Origin: Stenotrophomonas maltophilia
GTDB lineage: Bacteria > Pseudomonadota > Gammaproteobacteria > Xanthomonadales > Xanthomonadaceae
Assembly: GCF_002799155.1 (NCBI RefSeq)
Contig: NZ_NERD01000002.1
Span: 2,604,001-2,668,000, forward strand
Direction of reading: 5' to 3'
DNA length: 64,000 nucleotides
The notes under the pieces were generated by a model that worked only from the letters and a program-made list of their open reading frames with translations, was not told the origin of the DNA and did no database searches. This document shows positions 16,831 through 24,856 of the stretch, one piece after another. The translations under genes and the position numbers were made by a program. Each line of letters begins with the position of its first letter. Position 1 is the first letter of the stretch.

Positions 16831-16984
16831 AGGCAATCCAGAGGGGAAGGAAGGGATGCTGGCACGATAGCCCATGGCGGTCCGCAGAACGACCGCCCGG
16901 CCGGCAAATCAGTGTGTCATCGGCGTGCCTTGCGGGGCCGGGCATAATGAACGTCCCGTTACAGTTTGTGAGATCCCAGCGTCC

Positions 16985-18697
16985 ATGCGCCGTTCCGTCT
17001 CCCTGTTGGCCGCCTGCGCCACCACCCTGCTGCTGGGCGCCTGCGCCAGCGCCAGTACCACCTCCGCCTCTGCCCCGGCCGGTCTGAAGGTCGCCGTCGA
17101 TCCTGTCACCCATCCGGCCGGCGAGACCCCGCAGTGGTGGTACCGCAGCGGCGCCGCCCAGGCCGCCGCCAACGGCGCGATGTCCGGCAAGGCCAAAAAC
17201 GTCATCCTGTTCCTCGGCGACGGCATGAGCCTGACCACCGTGGCGGCCTCGCGCATCTACGAAGGCCAGCAGAAGGGCGGCTCGGGTGAAGAGAACCTGC
17301 TGTCGTGGGAGCGCTTCCCGGCCACGGCGTTCAGCAAGACCTACAACACCGATTCGCAGACCCCGGATTCGGCCGGCACCATGACCGCCATCACCACCGG
17401 CGTGAAGACCCACATGGGTGCGATCGGCGTCAGCGCCGGCAGCCGCACCGACTGTGCCGACAGCCTGTCCAAGGGCCTGCTGACCTGGCTGCAGCTGGCC
17501 GACAGCGCCGGCCTGGCCACCGGCGTGGTGTCCACCGCACGCCTGACCCATGCCACCCCGGCCGCCACCTACGCGCACTCGCCCGAGCGCAACTGGGAAA
17601 ACGATACCGACCTGACTGAAGCGGCCAAGGCGGCCGGCTGCAAGGACATCGCCCAGCAGCTGCTGTCGACCTCGCGCTATGGCCGCGGCCCGCTGGTCGC
17701 CCTCGGCGGCGGCCGCGGTGAATTCACCACGGTGGAAGAACGCGACCCGGAGTACGACGACAAGGTCGGCCAACGCCTGGATGGCCGCAGCCTGGTACAG
17801 GAATGGCAGCAGGCGCATCCGCAGGGTGCCTACGTGTGGAACAGCACGCAGCTGGCGGCGGCCACCAACGCGCCGGCCATCCTCGGCCTGTTTGAACCGG
17901 ACCACATGCGCTACGAGTACGAGCGCCCGCAGGATCCGGGTGGTGAGCCAAGCCTGGCCGAACTGACTGCCGCAGCCATCAGGAATCTGTCCAGGCACAA
18001 GGAAGGCTACGTGCTGATGATCGAAGGCGCGCGCATCGACCATGCCAACCACAGCGGCAACGCCTACCGTGCGCTGACCGAGACCGTGGCGCTGTCCGAT
18101 GCGGTGCGCGTGGCCAACGAGCTGACCTCGGCCGACGACACCCTGATCATCGTCACCGCCGACCACTCGCACACGCTGAACTTCGTCGGCTACCCGGCAC
18201 GCGGCAACCCGATCCTGGGCAAGGTCAAGGACAAGGGCGGCGAAGATGGCGCCGGCAAGCTGGACTACGCGCTGGACGGCAGCGGCCAGCCGTACACCAC
18301 GCTGAGCTACGCCAATGGCCCGGGCCATACCGGCAGCAGCAACCAGCAGCCGGCCGGCCCGAAGCGCTACCCGCACAACCCGAGCAGCTTCGAACCGGCC
18401 AACGGCCGCCCGAACCTGCGCGAGGTCGACACCGAGCATCCGGACTACATGCAGGAAGCACTGGTGCCGATGAAGTCCGAGTCGCACGGCGGCGAAGACG
18501 TCGGCATCTGGGCGCGCGGCCCGGGCAGCAAGGCGATCCGCGGCACGCTGGAACAGAACGCGATCTACCACATGATCGTGCAGGCCACCCCGGCCCTGCG
18601 CGAGCGCCTGTGCCAGGCCGGCACCTGCGATGACAAGGGCGTGCCGGTGCAGCTGCCGGCACCGACAGCCTTCGAACGCAAGGCCGAGGCCAAGTGA
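16985..18697 (+). CDS. Alkaline phosphatase, lipoprotein
   Basis: A 570-residue envelope phosphomonoesterase. The signal peptide ends in lipobox LGAC (C20). Metal and catalytic motifs of the alkaline phosphatase superfamily are present: LFLGDGMS (D79), the nucleophile in TPDSAGTMTA (S129), EGARIDHANHSGN and VTADHSHT. The order and spacing resemble the larger PhoA type found in eukaryotes and many Gram-negatives. A possible -10 hexamer CATAAT lies at 16943-16948; no convincing Pho box was recognised, so regulation by phosphate is not shown. The stop codon overlaps the GTG of the next gene (GTGA), indicating coupled translation. Confidence 0.9.
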   Translation: MRRSVSLLAACATTLLLGACASASTTSASAPAGLKVAVDPVTHPAGETPQWWYRSGAAQAAANGAMSGKAKNVILFLGDGMSLTTVAASRIYEGQQKGGSGEENLLSWERFPATAFSKTYNTDSQTPDSAGTMTAITTGVKTHMGAIGVSAGSRTDCADSLSKGLLTWLQLADSAGLATGVVSTARLTHATPAATYAHSPERNWENDTDLTEAAKAAGCKDIAQQLLSTSRYGRGPLVALGGGRGEFTTVEERDPEYDDKVGQRLDGRSLVQEWQQAHPQGAYVWNSTQLAAATNAPAILGLFEPDHMRYEYERPQDPGGEPSLAELTAAAIRNLSRHKEGYVLMIEGARIDHANHSGNAYRALTETVALSDAVRVANELTSADDTLIIVTADHSHTLNFVGYPARGNPILGKVKDKGGEDGAGKLDYALDGSGQPYTTLSYANGPGHTGSSNQQPAGPKRYPHNPSSFEPANGRPNLREVDTEHPDYMQEALVPMKSESHGGEDVGIWARGPGSKAIRGTLEQNAIYHMIVQATPALRERLCQAGTCDDKGVPVQLPAPTAFERKAEAK

Positions 18698-19239
18698 TCG
18701 CACGGCAGGCGCGCCCTGCCCCCGCCAGCGGCCGCCTTGCGTGGTCGCTGGCAGTGCTTGGCGTACTGGTCAGTACCCATGCAGCGGCCCAGGCACCGGC
18801 GTGCAAGCTGCTGACCGACGAACACGGACTGTGGCCGCTGCCCAACTGCGAGGTGATCGATCACCGGCCGAAGATCAGTGCCGACACGCTGAAGGACCTG
18901 AACTACGACGACCACGGCCTGGCCGTGGTGTATGCCGGGCAGGGCTTCCACTATGTCGACCGCAAGGGCCGCAGCCTGCCGGTACTGACCTGGGACAACG
19001 GTCCGGAAACACCGCAGGAAGGCCTGCTGCGCGCCCGCGTCGGCAACCGCGTCGGCTACTTCGACCTGAAGTTCCGCCAGGTGGTGCCCGGCACCTTCGA
19101 TTTCGGCTGGCCGTTCCAGGATGGCGTGGCCGAGGTCTGCAACGGTTGCCGTCGCGGTACGCCGGATGCCGATGGCCACACGCCGATGGAAGGCGGAGAG
19201 CGGTTCCGGATCGACCGCTCGGGCCGTCGGGTGAAGTAG
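18694..19239 (+). CDS. Secreted WG-repeat-like protein coupled to alkaline phosphatase
   Basis: A 181-residue exported protein of unknown function. It starts with a GTG overlapping the phosphatase stop codon and carries a signal peptide with likely cleavage near AAAQA (residues 31-35). The mature part contains short beta-rich units (FHYVDRKGRSLP, VGYFDLKFRQVVPGTFD) that resemble WG repeats, plus a cysteine pair in VCNGCRRG. Overlap with the phosphatase gene suggests it serves the same envelope process, perhaps as a binding partner, but this is inference. The call of WG-like rests on the YxDxxG pattern and is moderate. Confidence 0.7.
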   Translation: MIARQARPAPASGRLAWSLAVLGVLVSTHAAAQAPACKLLTDEHGLWPLPNCEVIDHRPKISADTLKDLNYDDHGLAVVYAGQGFHYVDRKGRSLPVLTWDNGPETPQEGLLRARVGNRVGYFDLKFRQVVPGTFDFGWPFQDGVAEVCNGCRRGTPDADGHTPMEGGERFRIDRSGRRVK

Positions 19240-19247
19240 GTTTTTCG

Positions 19248-19266
19248 GCAGGGCTGCGCCCTGCAC
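19248..19266 (-). repeat. 19-bp palindromic repeat, copy 1
   Basis: Reverse-strand copy of GTGCAGGGCGCAGCCCTGC, itself a hairpin (GCAGGGC / GCCCTGC, GCA loop). Identical copies lie at 19747-19765 and 58834-58852. It starts 9 bases after the stop codon of the WG-like gene. Confidence 0.8.
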
Positions 19267-19319
19267 CTGCCGAAGCCAAATCAAGATCAAAAGCGGCTCT
19301 GGTTTTCTGTGAGTTGGGC

Positions 19320-19415
19320 GGGGCGGTGTCGGATTGCGGGGACGCCGTCAACCCATCCATGGGGGCTTGGCCGCGGCATCCATGCCGCGGACACCCCGCA
19401 ATCCGACACCGCCCC
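19320..19415 (-). repeat. Nested palindromic element, copy A
   Basis: Outer arms 19320-19341 and 19394-19415 are a perfect 22-bp inverted repeat. Inside lies a second perfect hairpin, CCGCGGCAT/ATGCCGCGG at 19371-19390. Read on the minus strand, the internal order (hairpin with CATGGATG, then CCAAGC, then a second CATGGATG, then the C-rich arm CCCCGCAA) matches element B at 19583-19684, so the two are diverged copies in opposite orientation. Confidence 0.8.
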
Positions 19416-19447
19416 ACCTCCGACAGATCTCCGGTGACGGTTGGACC

Positions 19448-19466
19448 ATCCACGCTTTGCGTGGAT
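19448..19466. repeat. Single SMAG-like palindrome
   Basis: ATCCACGC / GCGTGGAT around a TTT loop, the same stem as at 2441 and 15386 but without the terminal CTAC. Confidence 0.6.
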
Positions 19467-19493
19467 GAAATCTGTCAGATATCGAAATAAATC

Positions 19494-19534
19494 GGGGTCA
19501 GATCCGTTTTCCGCAGGAAAACGGATCTGACCCC
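19494..19534. repeat. GGGGTCAGATCC inverted repeat, copy 1
   Basis: Perfect 19-bp arms (19494-19512 and 19516-19534) around GCA: GGGGTCAGATCCGTTTTCC and its complement. The same outer sequence with one changed position occurs at 62678-62718. Symmetric arms could act on either strand. Confidence 0.85.
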
Positions 19535-19582
19535 CTCGGCAACCCCTTCGGCATGTCCAACAGACCGCAGGAAACTGTCGAA

Positions 19583-19684
19583 GGCGGGGTGGGTCCGGTT
19601 GCGGGGGCGTGAGCCGCATGGATGCGGCGACCGAGCTTACATGGACGTACTTGCAGCGCCCCCCGCAACCGGACCCACCCCGCC
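19583..19684 (+). repeat. Nested palindromic element, copy B
   Basis: Outer arms 19583-19607 and 19660-19684 are 25-bp inverted repeats (GGCGGGGTGGGTCCGGTTGC core). An internal hairpin GCCGCAT/ATGCGGC at 19613-19628 is followed by GACCGAGC, ACATGGACG and TACTTGCAG. The layout corresponds to copy A read on the other strand. Confidence 0.8.
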
Positions 19685-19746
19685 AACCCTCAGGAAACCA
19701 GCTGTTGCTGTTGCTTCGGCCGTTGCCGTTGCTTGCGCGTCTGCGG

Positions 19747-19765
19747 GTGCAGGGCGCAGCCCTGC
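19747..19765 (+). repeat. 19-bp palindromic repeat, copy 2
   Basis: GTGCAGGGCGCAGCCCTGC, preceded by a TTGCTGTTGC / CCGTTGCCGTTGC-rich stretch that also precedes copy 3 at 58834. It lies immediately upstream of the tilS promoter. Confidence 0.8.
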
Positions 19766-19775
19766 CGAGCAACCC

Positions 19776-19781
19776 TATACT
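19776..19781 (+). promoter_or_regulatory. Putative -10 element of tilS
   Basis: TATACT ends only 7 bases before the GTG start at 19789. A transcription start at the usual distance would coincide with the start codon, giving a leaderless message. No convincing -35 box was seen. Confidence 0.5.
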
Positions 19782-19788
19782 TGCCGCC

Positions 19789-21075
19789 GTGACTGCCTTC
19801 CCTGCCCTCGTTCCGCTGGATGCACCACTGCTGGTGGGCTACAGCGGTGGCGTCGACTCGACCGTGCTGCTGCACTGGCTGTGGCACTGCGCGCGTGCCT
19901 CCGGCACCACGCTGCGTGCGGTGCATGTGCACCACGGCCTGCACCCCGATGCGGACGACTGGGTGCTGCACTGCCAACAACAATGCGCAGCACTGGGTAT
20001 TGAACTGGCCGTGCATCGCGTACAGGTCGACCACACCCTGGGCCTGGGCCTCGAAGGCGCGGCACGGCAGGCGCGACGTGCCGCGTTTGCCGCCGAACTG
20101 CGCGACGGCGAAACACTGGCGCTGGCGCAGCACCTGGACGACCAGGCCGAGACCTTCCTGCTGCGTGCCTTGCGTGGTTCCGGCGTCGATGGCCTTGCCG
20201 CGATGTCCGCGGACGGCCGCCTGGGCGAACACCGTTTGTGGCGACCGCTGCTGGCGGTGCCGCGCAGTGCGCTGCTCGACCATGCCCGGCAATACGCACT
20301 GCATTGGATAGAAGATCCCAGCAATGCCGACGACCACGCCGATCGCAACTTCCTGCGCCTGCAGGTGCTGCCGCTGCTGCGCCAGCGCTGGCCGCACGCC
20401 GCTGCGGCACTGGCGGGCAGCGCGATGCACTGCGGGCAGACCCGCGAGCTGCTGGAGGAGGAAGACGCCGAGCTGATCGCGCATCTGGAGGTCGCACCGC
20501 GGGTGCTGTCGCTGCAGCTGCTGCGCCAGGTATCACCGGGCCGTGCAGCACGCGTGCTGCGCGCCTGGGTGGCCGGCCACGGTGCGGAGCCGCTGCCGGC
20601 CACGGTGCTGCAGCAGGCACTGGACGAGCTGCTGCCGGCCGGCAACGATCGCCAGGCGCGGGTACGCTGGCACCATCATGCCATCCAGCAATGGCGCGAT
20701 CATGCCTATCTCCTGCCCGCCCAGCTGCCGGCGCTTCCCCATGACTGGCAGGCCGAATGGGATGGACGCGCGCCATTGGCGTTGCCCGATGGCGGTCAAC
20801 TGCGCCTGCAGGGCGCCCCGGCCTTCGAGCGCCGATTGCAGGTCCGTGCACGCGTGGGCGGGGAGCGCATCCTGCTGCCCGGTCGCCAGCATTCGCATGC
20901 GCTGAAGGACTGCCTGCAACGCGAACACCTTGCCCCCTGGCGACGCGCCCAACTGCCGCTGGTCTTCGATGGACCACAGCTGCTTGCCGCCGCCGACGTG
21001 GTCATTGCGGCTCCCCTGCAGGCCTGGTTGCAGGCCCATGACGCGCAGCTGCAGTGGCGTCCCGGCGGCTGGTGA
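19789..21075 (+). CDS. tilS: tRNA(Ile)-lysidine synthetase
   Basis: A 428-residue enzyme that converts C34 of the tRNA-Ile CAU anticodon to lysidine using ATP and lysine, allowing AUA decoding. The N-terminal PP-loop is SGGVDS (residues 19-24), followed by HVHHGLHPDADDW and the ALAQHLDDQAETFLLRALRG segment of the catalytic domain. The C-terminal TilS domain includes GGERILLPGRQHSHALKDCLQ. The GTG start is chosen because the PP-loop then sits at the usual distance, and the reading frame upstream only crosses repeat DNA. tilS is followed 36 bases later by xseB. Confidence 0.93.
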   Translation: MTAFPALVPLDAPLLVGYSGGVDSTVLLHWLWHCARASGTTLRAVHVHHGLHPDADDWVLHCQQQCAALGIELAVHRVQVDHTLGLGLEGAARQARRAAFAAELRDGETLALAQHLDDQAETFLLRALRGSGVDGLAAMSADGRLGEHRLWRPLLAVPRSALLDHARQYALHWIEDPSNADDHADRNFLRLQVLPLLRQRWPHAAAALAGSAMHCGQTRELLEEEDAELIAHLEVAPRVLSLQLLRQVSPGRAARVLRAWVAGHGAEPLPATVLQQALDELLPAGNDRQARVRWHHHAIQQWRDHAYLLPAQLPALPHDWQAEWDGRAPLALPDGGQLRLQGAPAFERRLQVRARVGGERILLPGRQHSHALKDCLQREHLAPWRRAQLPLVFDGPQLLAAADVVIAAPLQAWLQAHDAQLQWRPGGW

Positions 21076-21111
21076 ATTGACCCCCGCCCGCGGCCCGTCC
21101 ACACTTGCCAC

Positions 21112-21372
21112 ATGGCCAAGAAGTCCCCCGAAAACGCCTCCCCTGTCGCCCAGTTCGAGCAGTCGCTCGAATCGCTGGAGCAGTTGGTGGAGCAGATGGA
21201 AACCGGCGAGCTGAGCCTGGAAGCCTCGCTCAGTGCTTACGAACGTGGCGTCGGTCTGTACCGCCAGTGCCAGCAGGCGCTGGAGCAGGCCGAACTGCGC
21301 GTGCGCCTGCTCAGCGATCCGGCGCAGCCGGAAGCCTCCGAGCCTTTCGATCCGCCCAGCCATGACGGCTGA
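21112..21372 (+). CDS. xseB: Exodeoxyribonuclease VII small subunit
   Basis: An 86-residue subunit that with XseA degrades single-stranded DNA from both ends. The family pattern [23 protein letters not shown] is followed by [15 protein letters not shown], forming a helical hairpin. xseA is not in the window. The last 11 bases overlap the start of ispA, a common bacterial arrangement (xseB-ispA-dxs), although dxs does not follow here. Confidence 0.92.
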   Translation: MAKKSPENASPVAQFEQSLESLEQLVEQMETGELSLEASLSAYERGVGLYRQCQQALEQAELRVRLLSDPAQPEASEPFDPPSHDG

Positions 21373-22240
21373 AGTTCAGTTCGCGCGCTGGCGCGACCGT
21401 ATCGAAAGCCAGCTCGACGCCGCCCTGCCCTCGCCTGCCGAAGCACCGCAGCGCCTGCACCAGGCCATGCGCTATTCGGTGCTGGGCGGTGGCAAGCGCA
21501 TGCGTCCGCTGCTGGTGTATGCCAGTGGCCACCTGTTCGGCGCACAGCCTGAAAACCTGGATGCGGCGGCGATGGCCGTCGAGCTCATCCACGCCTATTC
21601 GCTGGTGCATGACGACCTGCCGGCGATGGACGATGACGCCCTGCGACGCGGCAAGCCGACCACGCACATCGCCTTCGATGAAGCCACCGCGATCCTGGCC
21701 GGCGACGCCCTGCAGACCCGTGCCTTCGGCCTGCTGGCCGATGCGCCGCTGCCGGCCACGCTGCGCGTGGCCTGCCTGCAGACCCTGGCCCACGCGTCCG
21801 GCGCCTCCGGCATGTGCGGCGGCCAGGCGCTGGACATCGATGCCACCGGCCAGCAGCAGGCACTGGCGGCACTGACCCGCATGCATGCACTGAAGACCGG
21901 CGCGCTGATCCGTGCAGCGGTGCGCATGGGTGCGCTGTGTGGCCAGGCCCACGAGCCGCAGCTGGCCCAGCTCGACAGCTTTGCCGACGCGCTCGGCCTG
22001 GCCTTCCAGGTACGCGATGACATCCTCGATGTCGAGGCCAGTTCCGAACAGCTGGGCAAGACTGCCGGCAAGGATCAGGCACAGGACAAGAGCACGTTCC
22101 CCGCCCTGCTCGGCATGGACGGTGCGAAGGCCCAGCTTCACGAACTCGCAGCACGCATGCAGGCGATCCTGGCCGGATATGGCGAGGAAGCCGATCCGCT
22201 GCGCGCGCTGGCAACACTGGCGGTGGAGCGCGATCACTGA
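21362..22240 (+). CDS. ispA: Farnesyl diphosphate synthase (polyprenyl synthetase family)
   Basis: A 292-residue prenyltransferase condensing isopentenyl diphosphate with dimethylallyl and geranyl diphosphate. Motifs: [10 protein letters not shown] for diphosphate binding, the first aspartate-rich motif DDLPAMDDD (from D84), the conserved [15 protein letters not shown] and the second aspartate-rich motif FQVRDDILD. The ATG at 21362 lies inside the end of xseB. The length is normal for bacterial IspA. Product chain length is inferred from genomic context (xseB neighbour) and overall similarity. A strong terminator follows. Confidence 0.92.
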   Translation: MTAEVQFARWRDRIESQLDAALPSPAEAPQRLHQAMRYSVLGGGKRMRPLLVYASGHLFGAQPENLDAAAMAVELIHAYSLVHDDLPAMDDDALRRGKPTTHIAFDEATAILAGDALQTRAFGLLADAPLPATLRVACLQTLAHASGASGMCGGQALDIDATGQQQALAALTRMHALKTGALIRAAVRMGALCGQAHEPQLAQLDSFADALGLAFQVRDDILDVEASSEQLGKTAGKDQAQDKSTFPALLGMDGAKAQLHELAARMQAILAGYGEEADPLRALATLAVERDH

Positions 22241-22280
22241 TCGCTGTCGGGCTGTGCGCCCGCCGGGCGTGGCCCACATG

Positions 22281-22312
22281 GAAACGCCCGGCAATGCCGG
22301 GCGTTTCTTTTT
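22281..22312 (+). terminator. Rho-independent terminator after ispA
   Basis: 12-bp stem GAAACGCCCGGC / GCCGGGCGTTTC with an AAT loop, followed by five T. It stands between convergent genes. Confidence 0.93.
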
Positions 22313-22332
22313 GCGTCGTTGATCGTTGCCGC

Positions 22333-22704
22333 TTACTTGATCAGGCGCAGGGTGAACGGGTAGCGGTAGGCTTCGCCGTTGTTGGCCTTCACTGCGGCAA
22401 TGATGCAGAACACCAGGTTGATGATGCCGACGATCGGGGCCAGGATGCCGCCGATGATCACGATCATCAGGATGATGCTGATGACCATGGCAATGGTCAC
22501 GGTGATCTGGAAGTTCAGGGCTTCCTTGGCCTGGTCGGTCACGAAGGCCTTGCCAGCATCGTCCTTGTTGATCAGCCAGATGATCAGCGCGCCGATGAAG
22601 CCGGTGAAGATGCCCAGCAGGTGCGCGGCCAGGGCCATGGTGCGCTGGTCGGCCGGCACGTCGGTGGTGGCCGGCGGCGGCGGGACGTTATCGAATTCGC
22701 TCAC
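22333..22704 (-). CDS. DUF4870 domain-containing membrane protein
   Basis: A 123-residue protein with three to four hydrophobic helices, of the DUF4870 family. After a proline-rich N-terminus come the QRTMALAAHLLGIF helix, the loop KDDAGKAFVTDQAKEALNFQ and two further helices ending in a short basic tail (YRYPFTLRLIK). The start is set at GTG 22704 because AAAAGGAG sits at 22712-22719 in front of it; the ATG at 22722 would overlap this ribosome binding site. Function is unknown. Confidence 0.85.
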   Translation of the reverse strand: MSEFDNVPPPPATTDVPADQRTMALAAHLLGIFTGFIGALIIWLINKDDAGKAFVTDQAKEALNFQITVTIAMVISIILMIVIIGGILAPIVGIINLVFCIIAAVKANNGEAYRYPFTLRLIK

Positions 22705-22791
22705 GACAAAACTCCTTTTCATTGGGTGGTCTTGACCCACCAGCACCAAGCTGGTCGCGTCAGGCGGGCATAGCTTACGCCATCAATGCCA

Positions 22792-24159
22792 TCAATCATT
22801 ACCGGCGATGGTCATCCGCCCCAGCAGGATCGAACCAGTCCGGATGTGCGAGCGCGGATCGACGTCGCTGCCAACCGCCTCGATACTGCTGAACATCTCA
22901 CGCAGGTTGCCGGCGATGGTGATGCCGTCCACCGGGTACTGGATCTCGCCGTTCTCGACACGGAAGCCGCCCGCGCCCCGCGAGTAATCGCCGGTGACCC
23001 CGTTCACGCCCTGCCCCATCAGCTCGGTCACCAGCAGGCCGTCGCCCATCTGCCGGGCGATCTCCTCCAGCGGGCCGGCATTGGCCGCCAGCTGCAGGTT
23101 GTGCACGCCACCGGCATTGGCGGTGGTCTGCAGGCCCAGCTTGCGCGCCGAATAACTGCCCAGCACGTAACGCTGCAGGACGCCGTCACGGACCAGCGCC
23201 GAAGCACGGGTGGCCACGCCGTCGCCGTCGAACGCGGCCGAACGCAGGCCGCGGCGCAGGTGCGGCAGTTCGTCGATCTGCATCCATTCCGGGAACAGGC
23301 GCTGGCCGACGCTGTCCAGCAGGAAGCTGGCCTGGCGGTACAAGGCGCCGCCGGACACCGCCGACAGCAGGTGGCCGACCAGGCTGCGCGCAACTTCCGG
23401 GGCGAACAGCACCGGCATGCTGCCGGTGGCCAGCGAACGCGGCTGCAGGCGGGCCACGGTGCGCTCGGCGGCACGACGGCCGACCAGGCCCACGTCTTCC
23501 AGATCCTCCCGGGCCAGCGCGCTGGTGTACCAGCCATCACGCTGCATGCCATCGCCCTGGCCGGCGATCAGCGCGCAGCCGATCGAATGGTGGGTGCCGC
23601 GCTCACGGCCGAAGAAGCCATGCGAGTTGGCATACACCGACAGGCTCTGCATGCTCGACACCGAGGCGCCGTCGGAATTGCGGATCTGCACGTCGGCCTC
23701 GCGGCCGGCGGCCTCGCAGGCCAGGGCCAGGTCCACCGCCTCATCGGCCTGAAGCGCCCACGGGTGCCAGGCATCCAGATCCGGGAAATCGGTGGCCATC
23801 AGCGCCGCCTCGGCCAGGCCGGCGGCCGGGTCATCCTCGGTATGCCGGGCGATCGCACAGGCCTGCTCGACCGTAGCGGCCAGGCTGGCCTCGTTCAGGT
23901 CGCCGGTGCTGGCACTGCCCTTGCGTTGGCCGAAATAGACGGTCACCGCAATGCCCCGGTCGCGGGTTGACTGCACGGTCTCCACTTCACCCAGGCGGAC
24001 ATTGACCTCCAGGCCACGGTCCTCGCTGCAGCTGACCTCGGCCTGGCTGGCGCCCAGCGCGCGGGCGCGGTCGAGCAGCTGCTGGGAGAGGTCGGCCAGC
24101 CGTTCCAGCCGGGCCGGGCTGTCGTCGCCGACGGCCACTTCAGGGGCGATCACGTTCAA
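22792..24159 (-). CDS. pmbA: Metalloprotease PmbA/TldE
   Basis: A 455-residue subunit of the TldD/TldE protease, which degrades unfolded peptides and matures peptide antibiotics and other modified peptides. TldE/PmbA lacks the zinc motif and supplies part of the active-site groove. Recognisable segments are GLEVNVRLGEVETVQ, DRGIAVTVYFGQ, NAGGVHNLQL and GVTGDYSRGAGGFRVENGE. The start is TTG 24159, preceded by AGGATA (24165-24170) at correct spacing. Its partner tldD lies on the far side of yjgA, on the same strand. Confidence 0.92.
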   Translation of the reverse strand: MNVIAPEVAVGDDSPARLERLADLSQQLLDRARALGASQAEVSCSEDRGLEVNVRLGEVETVQSTRDRGIAVTVYFGQRKGSASTGDLNEASLAATVEQACAIARHTEDDPAAGLAEAALMATDFPDLDAWHPWALQADEAVDLALACEAAGREADVQIRNSDGASVSSMQSLSVYANSHGFFGRERGTHHSIGCALIAGQGDGMQRDGWYTSALAREDLEDVGLVGRRAAERTVARLQPRSLATGSMPVLFAPEVARSLVGHLLSAVSGGALYRQASFLLDSVGQRLFPEWMQIDELPHLRRGLRSAAFDGDGVATRASALVRDGVLQRYVLGSYSARKLGLQTTANAGGVHNLQLAANAGPLEEIARQMGDGLLVTELMGQGVNGVTGDYSRGAGGFRVENGEIQYPVDGITIAGNLREMFSSIEAVGSDVDPRSHIRTGSILLGRMTIAGND

Positions 24160-24181
24160 TGCTTTATCCTGTGCGGGTTGG

Positions 24182-24210
24182 GCCCGGCATCACGCCGGGC
24201 GACTTTTTTT
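24182..24210 (+). terminator. Terminator-like hairpin in the yjgA leader (possible attenuator)
   Basis: GCCCGGC / GCCGGGC stem with a five-base loop, three bases, then seven T, located 17 bases before the yjgA start codon on the plus strand. The upstream neighbour pmbA is on the other strand and ispA already has its own terminator, so no upstream gene explains it. Confidence 0.65.
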
Positions 24211-24227
24211 GAGATCAGGTAGGGACG

Positions 24228-24815
24228 ATGCGCGGACGCGACGAAGAAACCGGTGAATTCCACGACAAGAGCCGCAGCCAGAACCGGCGCGACGCACTCG
24301 ACGTGCTGGCCCTGGGCGAGAAGCTGGTGTCGCTGACCCCGGCCCAGCTGGCGCGCCTGCCGATTCCGGAAGACCTGCTGCCGCACATCGCCGAGTGCAA
24401 GCGCATCACCGCCCATATCGCCCACAAGCGCCAGCTGGCGTTCCTGGCCAAGCACATGCGCCGCGAAGAGGACGCCACGCTGGATGCGATCCGCGATGCG
24501 CTGGACGCCAACAGCGAAACCGGCCGCCGCGAAGTGGCGATGATGCACCGCGTGGAAGACTGGCGCGAGCGCCTGCTGGCCGAGGGTGACAAGGCGCTGG
24601 CTGCACTGCTGGACGACTACCCGCAGGCCGACCGCCAGCAGCTGCGCACGCTGGTGCGCAATGCGCAGGCCGAGAAAGCGAAGAACAAGCCGCCGCGCGC
24701 CTATCGCGAGATCTACCAGGTGCTGCGCGGCCTGATGCTGCCGGCCGCGCTGGGCCTGAAGGCCAGCGCCGAAGACGCCGCCCCCGTCGAGGGCGACGAA
24801 GCCGACGAGGACTGA
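24228..24815 (+). CDS. yjgA: Ribosome-associated protein YjgA/DarP (DUF615)
   Basis: A 195-residue cytoplasmic protein of the YjgA/DarP family, which associates with late 50S ribosomal precursors. Features: the acidic/basic N-terminus [27 protein letters not shown]... typical of the family, the [17 protein letters not shown] segment, [16 protein letters not shown] and the C-terminal [24 protein letters not shown] precedes the ATG. The pmbA/yjgA divergent pair is conserved in many gammaproteobacteria. A terminator-like hairpin in its leader is unusual. Confidence 0.9.
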   Translation: MRGRDEETGEFHDKSRSQNRRDALDVLALGEKLVSLTPAQLARLPIPEDLLPHIAECKRITAHIAHKRQLAFLAKHMRREEDATLDAIRDALDANSETGRREVAMMHRVEDWRERLLAEGDKALAALLDDYPQADRQQLRTLVRNAQAEKAKNKPPRAYREIYQVLRGLMLPAALGLKASAEDAAPVEGDEADED

Positions 24816-24856
24816 GTCCGCGCCGGCCAGGGCGGTGGCCGCGGCCATCGCCATGC

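Noticed and set aside
16943..16984. Pho box in front of the alkaline phosphatase gene
   Set aside because: Only a loose TGTCA-like pair was found; spacing and sequence do not meet the two-repeat pattern.
24165..24170. TATCCT as the -10 box of yjgA
   Set aside because: The same bases read AGGATA on the other strand and act as the ribosome binding site for the pmbA TTG start; no -35 box accompanies it.
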